A stretch of 64,000 nt of DNA, from NCBI RefSeq assembly GCF_008642335.1, contig NZ_CP029191.1, positions 7,192,001-7,256,000 on the forward strand. The letters run 5' to 3'. This DNA comes from Streptomyces venezuelae (GTDB lineage Bacteria > Actinomycetota > Actinomycetes > Streptomycetales > Streptomycetaceae). The notes beneath the pieces are model-generated. The model was not told where the DNA came from. It saw only the letters and a list, made by a program, of their open reading frames with translations, and searched no databases. Each line of letters begins with the position of its first letter. The stretch's first letter is position 1. Both the position numbers and the translations under genes were made by a program. Shown in pieces: positions 1-13,900 of this stretch.

Positions 1-1857
1 ACCGCCAGTCCGGCCAAGCACGGCGTGCTGGAGGAGATGGGGATCGACGCCGCCCATCGCGCCTCCTCCCGGGACCTCGCCTTCGAGGACGCGTTCCGGC
101 AGGCCACCGGCGGCCGCGGCGTGGACGTCGTACTCAACAGTCTCACCGGCGAACTCCTCGACGCCTCCCTCCGGTTGCTCCGCGAAAGTGCGGGCGGGCG
201 CCTCGTCGAGATGGGCAAGAGCGATCCGCGTGACCCCGAACTGGTCGCGCTGGAGCACCCCGGAGTGTCGTACCAGGCCTTCGACCTGGTCGCCGACGCC
301 GGGCCCGAGCGGCTCAGGCGGATGCTCGACCTGCTCGGCGGCCTCTTCGCCGACGGCACCCTGGTACCGCTGCCGGTCGCGGCACGGCCCCTGGGGCGGG
401 CACCCGAGGTGTTCCGGCACATGAGCCGGGCGAAGCACATCGGCAAGCTGGTGCTCGACGTGCCCGCTCCGCTCGACCCCGACGGCACCGTCCTCGTCAT
501 CGGAGGCACCGGCACGATCGGCGCCGCCGTCGCCGAACATCTGGCGCGCACGGGCGAGAGCAGGCACCTGCTCATCGCGAGCCGCAGCGGAGACGCGGCA
601 GAGGGCGCGAGGGAACTCGCCTCACGGATTGTCGAAGGGGGTGCCGACGTCACCTTCGCGGCCGTCGACGTGAGCGAGCCCGGCGCCGTCGCCGCGCTGA
701 TCGCCGGGATCGATCCGGCGCACCCGCTGACCGGCGTCGTGCATGCCGCCGGTGTGCTCGACAACGCCATGATCGGCGGCCAGAGCCCGGAAAGCCTCGC
801 CAGGGTGTGGGCGTCGAAGGCGGCGGCCGCGTACGAACTCCACGAAGCCACGCGCGAGATGCGGCTCGGCCTGTTCGTGACGTTCTCCTCCTTCGCCTCC
901 ACCCTGGGCACCCCCGGCCAGGCCAACTACGCCGCGGCCAACGCCTACTGCGACGCCCTGGCCGCGCACCGCCGCGCGGAGGGCCTCGCCGGGCTCTCCG
1001 TGGCGTGGGGGCTGTGGGAGACCGCCAGCGGCCTGACCGGCACGCTGTCCGCGGCCGACCGAGCCCGCATCGACCGGTACGGCATCAAGCCGACCGGCGC
1101 GGCCCGCGGCTGCGCCCTACTGGCCGCCGCACGCGCCCACGGACGTCCCGACCTGCTCGCGATGGACCTCGACCCTCGTGTTCCGGCCGCCTCCGACGCG
1201 CCTGTCCCCGCCGTCCTGCGCACGCTGGCGGCGACGGCCGCGGCGACATCCACCACGGCGCGTCCCACCGCGGCCGCGGCGGGCGAGGCCACGGACTGGT
1301 CCGGCAGGCTCGCCGGCCGCACCGCCGAGGAACGTCTTGAACTCCTCACCACGCTGGTGCGCACCCAGGCGGCCGGCGTGCTCGGCCACGCGGACCCGGA
1401 CGCCGTGCAGGTCGACACGCCGTTCAAGGAGCTCGGCCTCGACTCGCTCACCGCCGTGGAACTCCGCAACAGGCTTGCCGCCGCGACCGGCCTCAAGCTG
1501 CCCGCGGCGCTCGTCTTCGACTATCCCCAGGCCCACATGCTCGCCGCCCACCTGGCCGAACGGCTCGCCCCCGACGAGGCGGCGCAGGCGGGACGGACGG
1601 GCCGGGCGGCGAACGGCGACATGACCGCCCAGGTCCTTCAGGAGGTGGCCCGGGTCGAGCACGCCCTGTCCGCCGCCGTCGCCCAGGGACTCGACCGGGC
1701 AGCTGTCGCGGCCCGCCTGGAGGCACTGCTCGCCCGCTTCGCGGCGAGCACGTCGAGCGCGGCCGCCGCGGCGGACGGCGACGACGCGGTGGACCAGCTG
1801 GAGACGGCCACCGCCGAGCAGGTACTGGACTTCATCGACAACGAACTCGGGGTGTGA
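1..1857 (+). CDS. monAII: Type I polyketide synthase, 3' end (ER-KR-ACP of a fully reducing module; monensin module 2-like)
   Basis: The reading frame is already open at base 1, so this is the C-terminal part of a larger subunit whose 5' end is outside the window. It begins inside an enoylreductase, after the nucleotide-binding loop ([13 protein letters not shown]). A ketoreductase follows with an intact NADPH loop (GGTGTIG) and catalytic Tyr (QANYAAAN). The usual LDD motif reads LDN (VLDNAM). An acyl carrier protein carries the phosphopantetheine serine in [11 protein letters not shown] (codon near 1441). The last ~100 residues form a docking region ending QVLDFIDNELGV, which is matched to the N-terminal helix of the next gene. 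The next start is 57 bp downstream. In the monensin scheme this module would make the fully saturated unit that carries the C22 methyl. The gene assignment is inferred from position and domain order. Confidence 0.88.
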   Translation, partial: TASPAKHGVLEEMGIDAAHRASSRDLAFEDAFRQATGGRGVDVVLNSLTGELLDASLRLLRESAGGRLVEMGKSDPRDPELVALEHPGVSYQAFDLVADAGPERLRRMLDLLGGLFADGTLVPLPVAARPLGRAPEVFRHMSRAKHIGKLVLDVPAPLDPDGTVLVIGGTGTIGAAVAEHLARTGESRHLLIASRSGDAAEGARELASRIVEGGADVTFAAVDVSEPGAVAALIAGIDPAHPLTGVVHAAGVLDNAMIGGQSPESLARVWASKAAAAYELHEATREMRLGLFVTFSSFASTLGTPGQANYAAANAYCDALAAHRRAEGLAGLSVAWGLWETASGLTGTLSAADRARIDRYGIKPTGAARGCALLAAARAHGRPDLLAMDLDPRVPAASDAPVPAVLRTLAATAAATSTTARPTAAAAGEATDWSGRLAGRTAEERLELLTTLVRTQAAGVLGHADPDAVQVDTPFKELGLDSLTAVELRNRLAAATGLKLPAALVFDYPQAHMLAAHLAERLAPDEAAQAGRTGRAANGDMTAQVLQEVARVEHALSAAVAQGLDRAAVAARLEALLARFAASTSSAAAAADGDDAVDQLETATAEQVLDFIDNELGV

Positions 1858-1914
1858 GCCGCGTGCCGGCCGCACACCTCGCGTCGCGATCACGGGCGGG
1901 GAGTTAAAGCGCAC

Positions 1915-4900
1915 ATGGTGAGCGAAGAGAAACTGGTCGACTACCTCAAGCGTGTCTCCGCGGATCTGCACGCCACCCGGCAGCGGCTGCGCGAGGCGGA
2001 GGAGCGCGACCAGGAACCGGTGGCCGTGGTCGAGATGGCCTGCCGCTACCCCGGCGGCGTCCGCACCCCCGAGGACCTGTGGGAGCTTGTCTCCACGGGC
2101 GGCAACGCGCTGGGCCCGTTCCCCGACAACCGCGGGTGGGACCTGGAGCGGCTCTTCCACCCCGACCCCGACCACCCCGGGACGAGCTACGCGCGCGAGG
2201 GCGGGTTCGTCCACGACGTCGACCGGTTCGACCCCGAGTTCTTCGGCATCAGCCCGCGCGAGGCCGCGGTCCTCGACCCGCAGCAGCGGCTCCTCCTGGA
2301 GTGTGCCTGGGAGGCGCTGGAGCGCGCGGGCATCGACCCGCAGTCGCTGCGGGGCAGCAGTACCGGCGTGTACGCGGGCGCCGCGCTGCCCGGTTTCGGC
2401 ACGCCGCACATCGACGCGGCGGCGGAGGGCCACCTGGTCACGGGCAGCGCCCCGAGCGTCCTCTCCGGCCGCCTCGCCTACACCTTCGGCCTCGAAGGGC
2501 CCGCGGTGACGATCGACACCGCCTGCTCGTCGTCGCTCGTCGCCGTGCACCTGGCCGCGCACGCGCTGCGGCGGCGCGAGTGCGACCTGGCGCTCGCGGG
2601 CGGCGTCACCGTCATGCCCACGCCGTACGTCTTCACCGAGTTCTCGCGCCAGCGCGGCCTCGCCGCCGACGGCCGCTGCAAGCCGTTCGCGGCCGCCGCC
2701 GACGGCACCGCCTTCTCCGAGGGCGCCGGACTCCTCGTACTGGAACGCCTCGCCGACGCCCGGCGCGCCGGGCACCGGGTCCTCGCCGTCATCCGCGGCT
2801 CGGCCGTCAACCAGGACGGCGCGAGCAACGGCCTCACCGCCCCCAACGGGCCCTCGCAGCAGCGCGTGATCCGTGCCGCCCTCGCCGGGGCGCGGCTCTC
2901 GCCCGCGGAGGTCGACGCGGTCGAGGCGCACGGCACGGGCACCCGGCTCGGCGACCCCATCGAGGCCGACGCGCTCCTCGCCACGTACGGACAGGAGCGG
3001 CACGAGGGCCGGCCGCTGTGGCTCGGCTCGGTCAAGTCCAACATCGGGCACACGCAGGGCGCCGCCGGGGCGGCGGGACTCATCAAGATGGTGCAGGCGC
3101 TGCGGCACGGGACGCTGCCCGCCACGCTGTACGTCGACGAGCCCACACCGCACGCCGACTGGGAGTCGGGCGCGGTGCGGCTGCTCACGGAGCCGGTCGC
3201 ATGGCCCGCGGGCGAGCGGGTGCGCAGGGCGGGGGTCTCGTCGTTCGGCATCTCCGGCACGAACGCCCACCTCATCCTGGAGGAGGCGCCTTCCGCCGCC
3301 GGGAGGGAGCCGGAGGGGGCTGCTGACGGGGCTCGGCCCCCGGCGGTGCGGGCACCGGCGCCGTGGCTGCTTTCGGCGCGTACGCCCGAGGCGTTGCGGG
3401 CGCAGGCGGACGCGTTGGCGGGTTACGTCGCGGCGCGGGACGGCATGGTCGGCAACCACGCCGACATTGCCGGGACTCTGCTCCGTCGCACGCTTTTCGA
3501 GCACCGTGCGGTCGTATTCGGTGGTGAGGGCGATGAGAGCGGCGCGGCCAGTGAGCGCGGTGAGCGGGTTGCCGCGCTGGCCGCACTCGCGGGCGGACGC
3601 ACGCACCCCGCCCTCGTGCGTGCCGCGGGCCCTGCCCGGAGCGGCGGCACCGCCTTCCTCTTCACCGGGCAGGGAAGCCAACGCCCTGGCATGGGCGCCG
3701 AGTTGTACGCCGCCTTCGATACGTTCGCGCGGTCACTGGACGAGACCTGCGCCCATCTGGACCCGCTCCTCGAACAGCCCCTGCGTGACACCCTGTTCGC
3801 CCCCGCCGACACCGCGCGGGCCGCCGCGCTGCACGGGACCGGGGTGACCCAGGCCGCCCTGTTCGCGCTCGAAGTGGCTCTGTACCGGCTGGTGACCTCC
3901 TTCGGGATCACCCCGAGCCATCTGACGGGTCACTCCGTCGGCGAGATCGCCGCCGCGCACGTCGCCGGGGTGCTCACCCTGCCCGACGCCTGCACGCTGG
4001 TCGCCGCTCGCGGACGCCTCATGCAGGCCCTTCCGGCGGGCGGCGCGATGCTCGCCGTGCAGGCCGCCGAGGACGACGTACTGCCGCTGCTCGCGGGGCG
4101 CGAGGCGCGTCTCTCCCTCGCCGCCGTCAACGGTCCCACCGCCGTCGTCGTGTCCGGCGACGCCGACGCCGTCGCGGACGTCGAGCAGACCCTGCGCGGG
4201 CGCGGGCTCAAGACCAAACGGCTCAACGTCAGCCACGCCTTCCACTCACCGCTCATCGAGCCCATGCTCGACGACTTCCGTGCCGTGGCCCGCACCCTGA
4301 CCTTCCATGCGCCGACCCTGTCCGTCGTCTCCAACCTCACCGGCCGTCTCGCCGACGCGGAGCTGCTCGCCGACCCCGAGTACTGGGTACGGCACGTGCG
4401 GCAGCCCGTGCGGTTCCACGACGGGTTGCGCACGCTGGGCGACCGGGGCGTCGTGCGCTATCTGGAACTGGGGCCCGACCCGGTCCTCGCCACGATGGTC
4501 CAGGACTGCCTCCCGGCCCGGACGGGCGACGAGGGCGCCGCCGCCGAGCCGGTCGTCGCCGCCGCGCTGCGCTCCGGGCACGACGAGGTCCGCACGCTGC
4601 TCGGCGCCGTCGCCGCGCTCCACGTCGACGGAGAGCCGGCCGACCTCGGCGTCCTCGTCCCCGCCGACGCGGAGCAACTGCCGCTGCCCACCTACCGGTT
4701 CCAGCGCCGACGCTACTGGCGCCCCACCCCCGACGCCGCCGCCCCGGCCCGCGCGGCCGGCCTCCAGGAGACCGGCCACCCCCTCCTTCCCGCCGTCATC
4801 CACCAGGCCGACGGCGGCCTCCTGCTCGCGGGACGCCTCTCCCTGCGTACGCAACCGTGGCTCGGCGACCACGCCATCGCGGGCGGCGTACCGCTGCCGG

Positions 4901-7900
4901 CCACCGCGTTCGTCGAACTCGCGCTGCTCGCGGGGAGGCACGGTGATTGCGACACGATCGAGGATCTGACACTGGAAACGCCGCTGGTGCTCGAAGACTC
5001 GGGTGCCGGAGTGCACGGTGGCGATGGTGACGGCGGTGTCGGTGTCGGTGTCGGCGGAGGCGCTGACGCTGACGCGGTGAAGGTGCAGGTCGCGCTCGGT
5101 GCCCTCGACGAGTCCGGCAGCCGCACGCTCACCATCCACTCCCGGCCCGCGGGTGCCGAAGGTGACGAGGAGGCGGGCGGGGACGGCGACCACGCGTACG
5201 GATGGCGCCGCCACGCCACCGGGATCCTCAGGACGGGTCGGGCCGCAGAGCGGCCGTCCACGCACGCGTCCACGCTCCCGTCCGAGCCGGGAATCACCCC
5301 GTGGCCGCCCGCCGATGCCACCGCCCTCGACGTCGACGCGCTGTACGCCCGCCTCGACGCGCAGGGCTACAACTACGGACCGGCCTTCCGCGCGGTACGC
5401 GCCGCCTGGCGGCACGGCGACGAGCTGTACGCGGATGTCCGCCTCGCCGACGAACAGCGCGCCGAGGCCGCCGAGTTCGCACTCCACCCGGCCCTGTTCG
5501 ACGCCGCGCTGCACGTGGTGGACGAGCTGTACCGGGGCGAGGACGGCGTGACGGAGCCGACCGGGGCGTCCGAAGCGCGGGTGCGGCTGCCGTTCTCCTT
5601 CAGCGACGTACGCCACTACGCGACCGGCGCCACGCGCCTGCGCGTCCGGCTCGGCCCTCGGGGCGACGACCGGCTGCACCTCACCCTGACGGACACCGAA
5701 GGTGCGCCCGTCGCCACGGTCGACGCCCTCCAGCTGCGTATCGTCGCCGCCGACCGCTGGCGGACCGCGCGTCCGGCGGCCGGGCTCCCGCTGCACCACG
5801 TGGAGTGGCAGCAACTGCCGCTGCCGGATGCGCCGTCGACGGCGGCCGCCACGTGGGCCGTGCTCGGCCCCGACGACCCGGGCCTGGGCCCCGCCGTGAA
5901 CCGCCACCCGGATCTGGCCGCCCTGACGGACGCCGTGGCGAAGGGCGAGCCTGTACCGGACATCGTCGTCGCGCCCATGCTCCCCGAGGACACGGACGCG
6001 GCGGCCGCGAAGGGTGACGCCCCCGACCGGGACGATCCGGCGAGCGACCTGCCCGCCCGCGTACGGACACACGCGCAACGTGCCCTCGACCTGCTCCGCG
6101 CCTGGTTCGCCGCGGACACCCTGACCGCCGCCCGCCTCGTCATCCTCACGACGGGCGCCGTCACCACAGGCCCGGACGACGCCCCCGCGGACCTGGCCAC
6201 CGCCCCCCTGTGGGGCCTGGTCCGCGCCGCCCAGGCGGAGCAGCCCGACCGCGTCCTGCTCGTCGACATCGACGAGACCCGAGCATCACGCGACGCCCTG
6301 CCCGCGGGGGTGACCGCGGCGATGTCGCACGCCGCGGAGTCGGAACTGGCCCTACGCATGGGCACGCCACGGGTACCCCGCCTCACCGCGACTCGGACTC
6401 CGACTCCGACTCCGTCCCTGGGCCTGGCAGCGTCGCCGTCCCTGGGCTCGGCCGGGACCCCGTCCCAAGGGTCGGCCGCGTCACCGGCCGCGGTGTCGGC
6501 CTCTGCGGCAATCCGGAGCTCGACGTCTCCCTTGGCGCCGGCGCCGCCCCCCTTCCCCCCAACCGGCACCACCCTCATCACCGGTGGTACCGGTGGCCTC
6601 GGGCGGGCCGTTGCCCGGCACCTCGCCACCGCTCACGGCGTACGCCACCTGCTCCTCGTGAGCCGGCGCGGCGAGGGCGCCGACGGTGTCGCCGAGTTGC
6701 GGGACGACCTCGCGGACGTCGACGTCGACATACGCGTCGCCGCCTGTGACATCACCGATCCCGACGCGCTGGCCCGGCTCGTCGCGGGCATCCCCGACGC
6801 CCACCCCCTCACCGCCGTCGTCCACACCGCGGGCGTCATCGACGACAGCCTCATCGCGTCGATGACACCCGAAAGGCTCGACACCGTTCTCGCGCCCAAG
6901 GCCGACGCCGCCTGGACCCTGCACGAACTCACCCGCGACATGAACCTGTCCGCGTTCGTCCTGTTCTCCTCCGGCGCCTCTATCCTCGGCAACGGCGGCC
7001 AGTCCAACTACGCCGCCGCCAACACCTTCCTCAACACCCTCGCCGAACACCGCCGCGCCCAAGGCCTCGCCGCCACCTCCCTGGCCTGGGGCCTGTGGGA
7101 ATCCGCGTCCGGCGGCATGGCCGCCCGGCTCGGCGACACCGACCGCGCCCGCATCCACCGCACCGGCGTCGCCGGCCTCACCGACGAGCAGGCCCTCGCC
7201 CTCTTCGACACCGCCCTGACGGCCCCGCACCCCACGGTCCTCGCCACCCGCTTCGACCGCGCCGCACTGCGCGCCCAAGCCGCCGACCACACCCTCCAGC
7301 CCGCCCTGCGCGGCCTCGTGCGCACCCCCCGGCCCACCGTGGCCGCCACTGAAGACAACACCGCGGCTCCCGCCTCCTGGACCGCCCGCCTGGCGCGCCT
7401 CTCCGCCGCCGACCGGGACCGCGCCCTGAGCGACCTCGTCCGCGAACAGATCGCGACCGTCCTCGCCCACCCCGCCCCCGAGTCCCTCGAACTGAGCCGC
7501 GCCTTCCAGGAGTTGGGCTTCGACTCGCTCACCGCCCTGGAACTCCGCAACCGCCTCTCCACCGCCACGGGCATCCGCCTCCCCGCCACACTCATCTTCG
7601 ACCACCCCAGCCCCACCGCCCTCGTACGCCACCTCCGCTCCCACCTCCCCGACACCGACGCATCCACCGCCCCGGCCGCCTCCGCCCCGGCGCCCCGCAC
7701 CACCGCCACCGACGACGACCCCATCGCCATCGTCGGCATGGCCTGCCACTACCCGGGCGGCGTGACCTCTCCCGAGCAGCTGTGGCGCCTCGTCGCCACC
7801 GGCACCGACGCCATCGGGCCGTTCCCCGAGGACCGCGGCTGGGACACGGCCGGCCTCTTCGACCCCGACCCCGACCAGGTCGGCCACAGCTACACCCGCG

Positions 7901-10900
7901 AAGGCGGCTTCCTCTACGACGCCGCCCGCTTCGACGCCGGCTTCTTCGGCATCAGCCCGCGCGAGGCCGCCGCCACCGACCCGCAACAACGCCTGCTCCT
8001 CGAAACCGCCTGGCAGGCCTTCGAACACGCCGGGATCGACCCGGCCACCCTCCGCGGCACCTCGTGCGGCGTCATCACCGGGATCATGTACGACGACTAC
8101 GGCTCCCGCTTCCTCGCCCGCAAGCCGGACGGCTTCGAGGGCCGCATCATGACCGGCAGCACCCCGAGCGTCGCCTCGGGCCGGGTCGCGTACACCTTCG
8201 GCCTGGAGGGCCCCGCCATCACGGTGGACACGGCATGCTCCTCCTCGCTCGTCGCCATGCACCTGGCCTCCCAGGCCCTGCGCCAGGGCGAATGCGAGCT
8301 CGCCCTCGCGGGCGGCGTGACCGTCATGGCCACCCCGAACACCTTCGTGGAGTTCTCCCGGCAGCGCGGCCTGGCCCCCGACGGCCGCTGCAAGCCGTTC
8401 GCCGCCACCGCCGACGGGACCGGCTGGGGCGAGGGCGCCGGACTCGTCGTCCTGGAACGCCTCTCCGATACCCGCCGCAACGGCCACAAGGTTCTCGCGG
8501 TCATACGTGGTTCAGCGGTGAACCAGGACGGCGCGAGCAACGGCCTCACCGCGCCCAACGGCCCCTCCCAGGAGCGAGTCATCCGCGCCGCCCTGGCCGG
8601 GTCGGGCGGCAGCCCCGACGACGTGGACGTCGTGGAGGCCCACGGCACGGGCACCACGCTCGGCGACCCCATCGAGGCACAGGCGCTGCTGGCCACGTAC
8701 GGCCAAGGACGCCCCGACGAGAGGCCGTTGTGGCTCGGCTCGGTGAAGTCCAACATCGGTCACACCCAGGCCGCTGCCGGTGCGGCGGGCGTCATCAAGA
8801 TGGTCATGGCGCTCCGGAACGACCTGCTGCCGCCCACCCTGCACGCCGACGAACCGACCCCGCACGTGGAGTGGGACGGCGGCGGCGTACGCCTGCTGAC
8901 CGAACCCGTCCCGTGGCCGCGCGGCGGACGTCCGCGCCGGGCTGGGGTGTCGTCGTTCGGTATCTCCGGGACGAATGCGCATCTGATTCTGGAGGAGGCG
9001 CCGGAGGAGGCGGCGGCTGAGGTGGTCGCGCCGGTGCCGGATGGGTCCGTCGTGCCTTGGGTGGTTTCGGGGCGGACGGTCGAGGCGTTGCGGGAGCAGG
9101 CTCGCCGGTTGGGTGCGTTCGTGTCGCGGAGTGCTGAGGCGTTGCCGGGTGAGGTCGGCTGGTCGCTGGCCACGACCCGGTCGGTGTTCGAGCATCGGGC
9201 GGTGGTGGTGGGCCGGGGGCGGGAGGAGTTGGTGGCCGGGGTTGCGGCGCTGGCTGCTGGTGAGGTGTCGGCGGATGTGGTGGTCGGGGCTGCCACGTCG
9301 GCCGGGGCGGGTCCGGTGTTGGTGTTTCCCGGGCAGGGGTCGCAGTGGGTGGGGATGGGGGCGCGGCTGCTGGAGGAGTCGCCCGTGTTCGCGGCCCGCA
9401 TCGCCGAGTGCGAGCAGGCGCTGTCCGCGTACGTGGACTGGTCGCTGACCGAGGTGTTGTGCGGGGACGGGAGCGAGCTGGCCCGCGTCGAGGTCGTGCA
9501 GCCGGTGCTGTGGGCGATGATGGTCTCGCTCGCCGCGGTGTGGGCCGACCAGGGCATTATCCCGGCGGCTGTGATCGGGCATTCGCAGGGTGAGATGGCC
9601 GCCGCGTGCGTGGCGGGCGCGCTGTCGCTGGAGGACGCGGCACGGATCGTAGCGGTACGCAGTGACGCACTGCGGCAACTGCAGGGCCACGGCGACATGG
9701 CGTCCATCGGCACCAGTGCCGAGCGGACCGTGGAGCTCATCGGCGAGCGGCCCGACGTCTGCGTCGCCGCCGTCAACGGGCCCTCGTCGACCGTCATTTC
9801 GGGATCTCCGGAACCGGTGGCGGCCGTGGTCGCGGATGCGGAAAGCCACGGTCTGCGCGCCCGGGTCATCGACGTCGGTTACGCCTCCCACCACCCCCAG
9901 ATCGACGCACTCCACGACGAGCTCACCGAACGCCTGGCCGACCTCCGGCCCGTCCCGACCGACGTCGCGTTCTACTCCACGGTGACCGCCGAACGCCTCA
10001 CCGACACCACCGCCCTCGACACCGACTACTGGGTCACCAACCTCCGCCAACCGGTCCGCTTCGCCGACACCGTCGAAGCACTCCTCGCCGACGGCTACCG
10101 CCTGTTCATCGAGGCCAGCCCCCACCCCGTCCTTGCTCTCGGCATGGAAGAGACCATCGAGCAGGCCGACGCGACCGCCACCGTCGTGCCCACCCTGCGC
10201 CGCGACCACGGCGACAGCGCCCAGCTGGCCCGCGCCGCCGCCCTCGCCTTCACCGCGGGCGCCGACCTCGACTGGCGCCGCTGGTTCCCCACCGACCCCA
10301 CCCCCCGCACCATCGGCCTCCCTACCTACGCCTTCCAACACCAGCACTACTGGCTGGAGGAGCCCTCTGGAGCGTTCGGCGATGCCGCCGATCTCGGGAT
10401 GGCGTCGGCCGGGCATCCGCTGCTCGGTGCCTGCGTGGAACTCGCCGAGGCCGACTCGTACTTGCTCACCGGGCGGCTCTCGCGCACGGCTCCGTCCTGG
10501 CTCGCCGAGCACGTGGTGGCCGGAACGGCTCTCGTGCCGGGCGCCGCGATCGTCGAGTGGGTGCTGCGGGCAGCCGACGAGGCGGGGTGCGCGACGGTCG
10601 ACGAGCTGACGCTGCAGGCGCCGCTCGTACTGCCCGAGGACGGTGGCGTGCAGATCCAGGTGTCCGTCGGAACGGCCGACGAGCAGGGCGGTCGGCGTGA
10701 CGTACGGGTGTACTCGCGCCCCGACCAGGCGGGTCAGGCGGGTCGGGCGGGTCGGGCGGTCGGAGCCGACTGGCTGTGTCATGCGACCGGTGTGGTGAAC
10801 TCCCAGCCCAGCGACATGGAAGCCACCGCCCTGGACGGGCGGTGGCCGCCCGCCGGTGCCGAACCCGTGGACGCGGAGGGTTTCTACTCGCAGGCCGCGG

Positions 10901-13900
10901 CGGCGGGCTACGAGTACGGTCCCGCGTTCCAGGGCCTGCGCGCGCTGTGGCGGCACGGGACGGAGCTGCTCGCCGAGGTCGAGCTGCCCGAACCGGCCGG
11001 CGCTCACGACGGTTTCGGCATGCACCCGGCGCTGCTTGACGCCGCCCTGCATCCGCTGATGCTGCTCGACCGGCCCGAGGACGGGCAGATGTGGCTGCCG
11101 TACGCCTGGATCGGCGTGTCGCTGAGCGCGGACGGGGCGACGCGTCTCCGTGTCCGGCTCTCGCCGCAGGGGGAGTCCGCCGAGCGCGACCTGAAGGTGG
11201 TCATCGCGGACGGGACGGGCGCACCCGTCCTGAGCGTCGACGCGCTGACGCTCCGCGCCGCCGACCCCGCCCGGCTCGTGGCGGCGGCCGCCCGCGGCGG
11301 CGTCGACGGGCTCTACACCGTGGACTGGACGCCCCTGCCCGTCCCGGCCTCCGGAGACCGCGTTCCAGGCGTCGCCATGGACGGCGGGGACTGGGTCACG
11401 CTCGCGGACGGCGCGGGGATGGCCGACGTGGTGGCGGCCGCTGCTGCCGGAGGTGTGGCGCCGTGGGCCGTGGTGGCGCCCGTCGAGGGTGACGCGGACG
11501 ACGGCCTGCGGGTCGCCGAACGCGTGCTCTCGGTCGTCCAGGGGTTCCTGGCTGCGCCCGAGTTGGCGGAGTCCCGCCTCATCCTGGTGACGCGCGGGGC
11601 CCAGGCCGTCGGGGAAGCCGAGGGCGACGACGACGTGGACGCGTCCGCCGCCGCCGCGTGGGGTCTCGTGCGCAGCGCCCAGTCGGAGAACCCCGGCCGA
11701 TTCGTCCTGCTCGACATCGAGACCAACGGGGATGTACTCGGTCACCAAGCCGCCGTACACCACGCCGTCGACGTCCTCGATGAGCCACAACTCGCCACGC
11801 GTGCCGGGGTTTTGTATGCGCCACGCCTCACCCCCGCCCGCGTCCCCGAAGAGCTCGTCCCGCCCCTCGGGTCGTCCGCATGGCGGCTCGGTACCTCCGG
11901 TACCGCCATCCTGGAGAACCTGTCCGTGATCGACGCCCCGGAGGCGCTCACGCCGTTGGCGGCCGGACAGGTTCGGGTCTCCGTGCGGGCCGCGGGTATG
12001 AACTTCCGGGACGTGCTGATCGCGCTCGGCATGTACCCCGACAAGGGCACGTTCGCGGGGAGCGAGGGTGCCGGGTATGTGACGGAGGTCGGGCCCGGCG
12101 TCACCCACCTCGGCGTCGGTGACCGCGTGATGGGGCTGTTCGAAGGCGCCTTCGCGCCGGTGGCCGTCGCGGACGCGCGGATGGTCGTGCCGGTGCCGGA
12201 AGGGTGGAGCCTCCAGGAGGCGGCGGCTGTGCCCGTCGTGTTCCTGACTGCCTGGTACGGGCTCGTGGACCTCGGTCGGCTCACGGCGGGCGAGACCCTG
12301 CTCATCCACGCGGGCACCGGCGGCGTGGGCATGGCCGCCACGCAGATCGCTCGCCACCTCGGCGCCGAGGTGTACGCCACCGCGAGCCCCGCCAAGCACG
12401 GCGTGCTCGACGGCATGGGCATCGACGCGGGCCATCGCGCCTCGTCCCGCGACCTCGACTTCGAGGGGAGCCTGCGGGAGGCGACGGGCGGGCGCGGCAT
12501 GGACGTCGTACTCAACAGTCTGGCCGGGGAGTTCACCGACGCCTCGCTGCGGCTGCTCGCGCCGGGCGGCCGCATGGTCGACATGGGCAAGACCGACAAA
12601 CGCGATCCCGAGCGCGTCGCGGCCGAGCACGCGGGTGCGTGGTACCGGGCGTTCGACCTGGTGCCGCACGCCGGTCCCGACCGGATCGGGGAAATGCTCG
12701 CGGAGATGGGTGAGTTGTTCGCCTCCGGGGTGCTGGCGCCGCTGCCGGTGAAGGCGTGGCCGCTGGGCCGGGCGCGGGAGGCGTTCCGGTTCATGAGCCA
12801 GGCGAAGCACACCGGCAAACTGGTCCTCGACATACCGCCCTCCCTCGATCCGGACGGCACGGTCCTCATCACCGGCGGAACCGGGGTGCTGGCCGCCGCG
12901 GTGGCCGAGCACGTGGTCGAGAAGTGGGGCGTACGACATCTGCTGCTGGCCGGGAGGCGTGGACCGGATGCCCCTGGGTGCTCCGAACTCGTGTCCCGGG
13001 TGCAGGAGTTGGGCGCCGAGGTGTCTGTCGTCGCGGCCGACGTCGGTGACGCGGGTGCGGTGGCCGAACTCGTCGGCAAGACCGACCCCGCCCACCCGCT
13101 GACCGGTGTGATCCACGCGGCCGGCGTCCTGGACGACGCCGTCGTCACCGCACAGACATCCGAGAGCCTGGCACGGGTGTGGGCGGCCAAGGCCACCGCC
13201 GCGCGGCACCTGCACGAGGCGACACGGGAGACGCGGCTCGGACTGTTCGCCGTGTTCTCCTCGGCAGCGGCGACACTCGGCAGCCCGGGGCAGGCCAACT
13301 ACGCCGCAGCGAACGCCTATTGCGACGCACTCGTCCAGCGCCGCCGCGCCGAGGGGCTCACCGGCCTCTCGATCGGCTGGGGGCTGTGGCAGACCGCAAG
13401 CGGCATGACCGGGCACCTCGGCGCGGCGGACCTGGCGCGCATGAAACGCACCGGGTTCACACCGCTCACCACGGAGAAGGGCTTGGCGCTCCTCGACGCG
13501 GCGCACGCCCACGGCCGCCCCCACATGGTCGCGGTGGACCTCGACGCGCGCGTCGTCGCCGCGCGGCCCGCCGCATCCCGGCCCGCCCTCCTGCGCGCCC
13601 TGGGCGGCGCGGCGCCGGGAACGCGGAACGTGCGCCGTACCGCAGCCACGGGCGCCGCGGCGGCGGACGGGCTCGCCGCTCGGCTCGCCGGGCTCCCGCC
13701 CGCCGAACGGCGCCGCGTGCTGCTCGACGTCGTCCGGAGCAACGTCGCGGGCGTCCTCGGGCACACCGATCACGACGCGGTCCGCCCGGACACGTCGTTC
13801 AAGGAGCTCGGCTTCGACTCCCTGACCGCCGTGGAACTCCGCAACAGGCTCGCCGCCGCGACCGGCCTCAAACTGCCCGCGGCACTCGTCTTCGACTACC

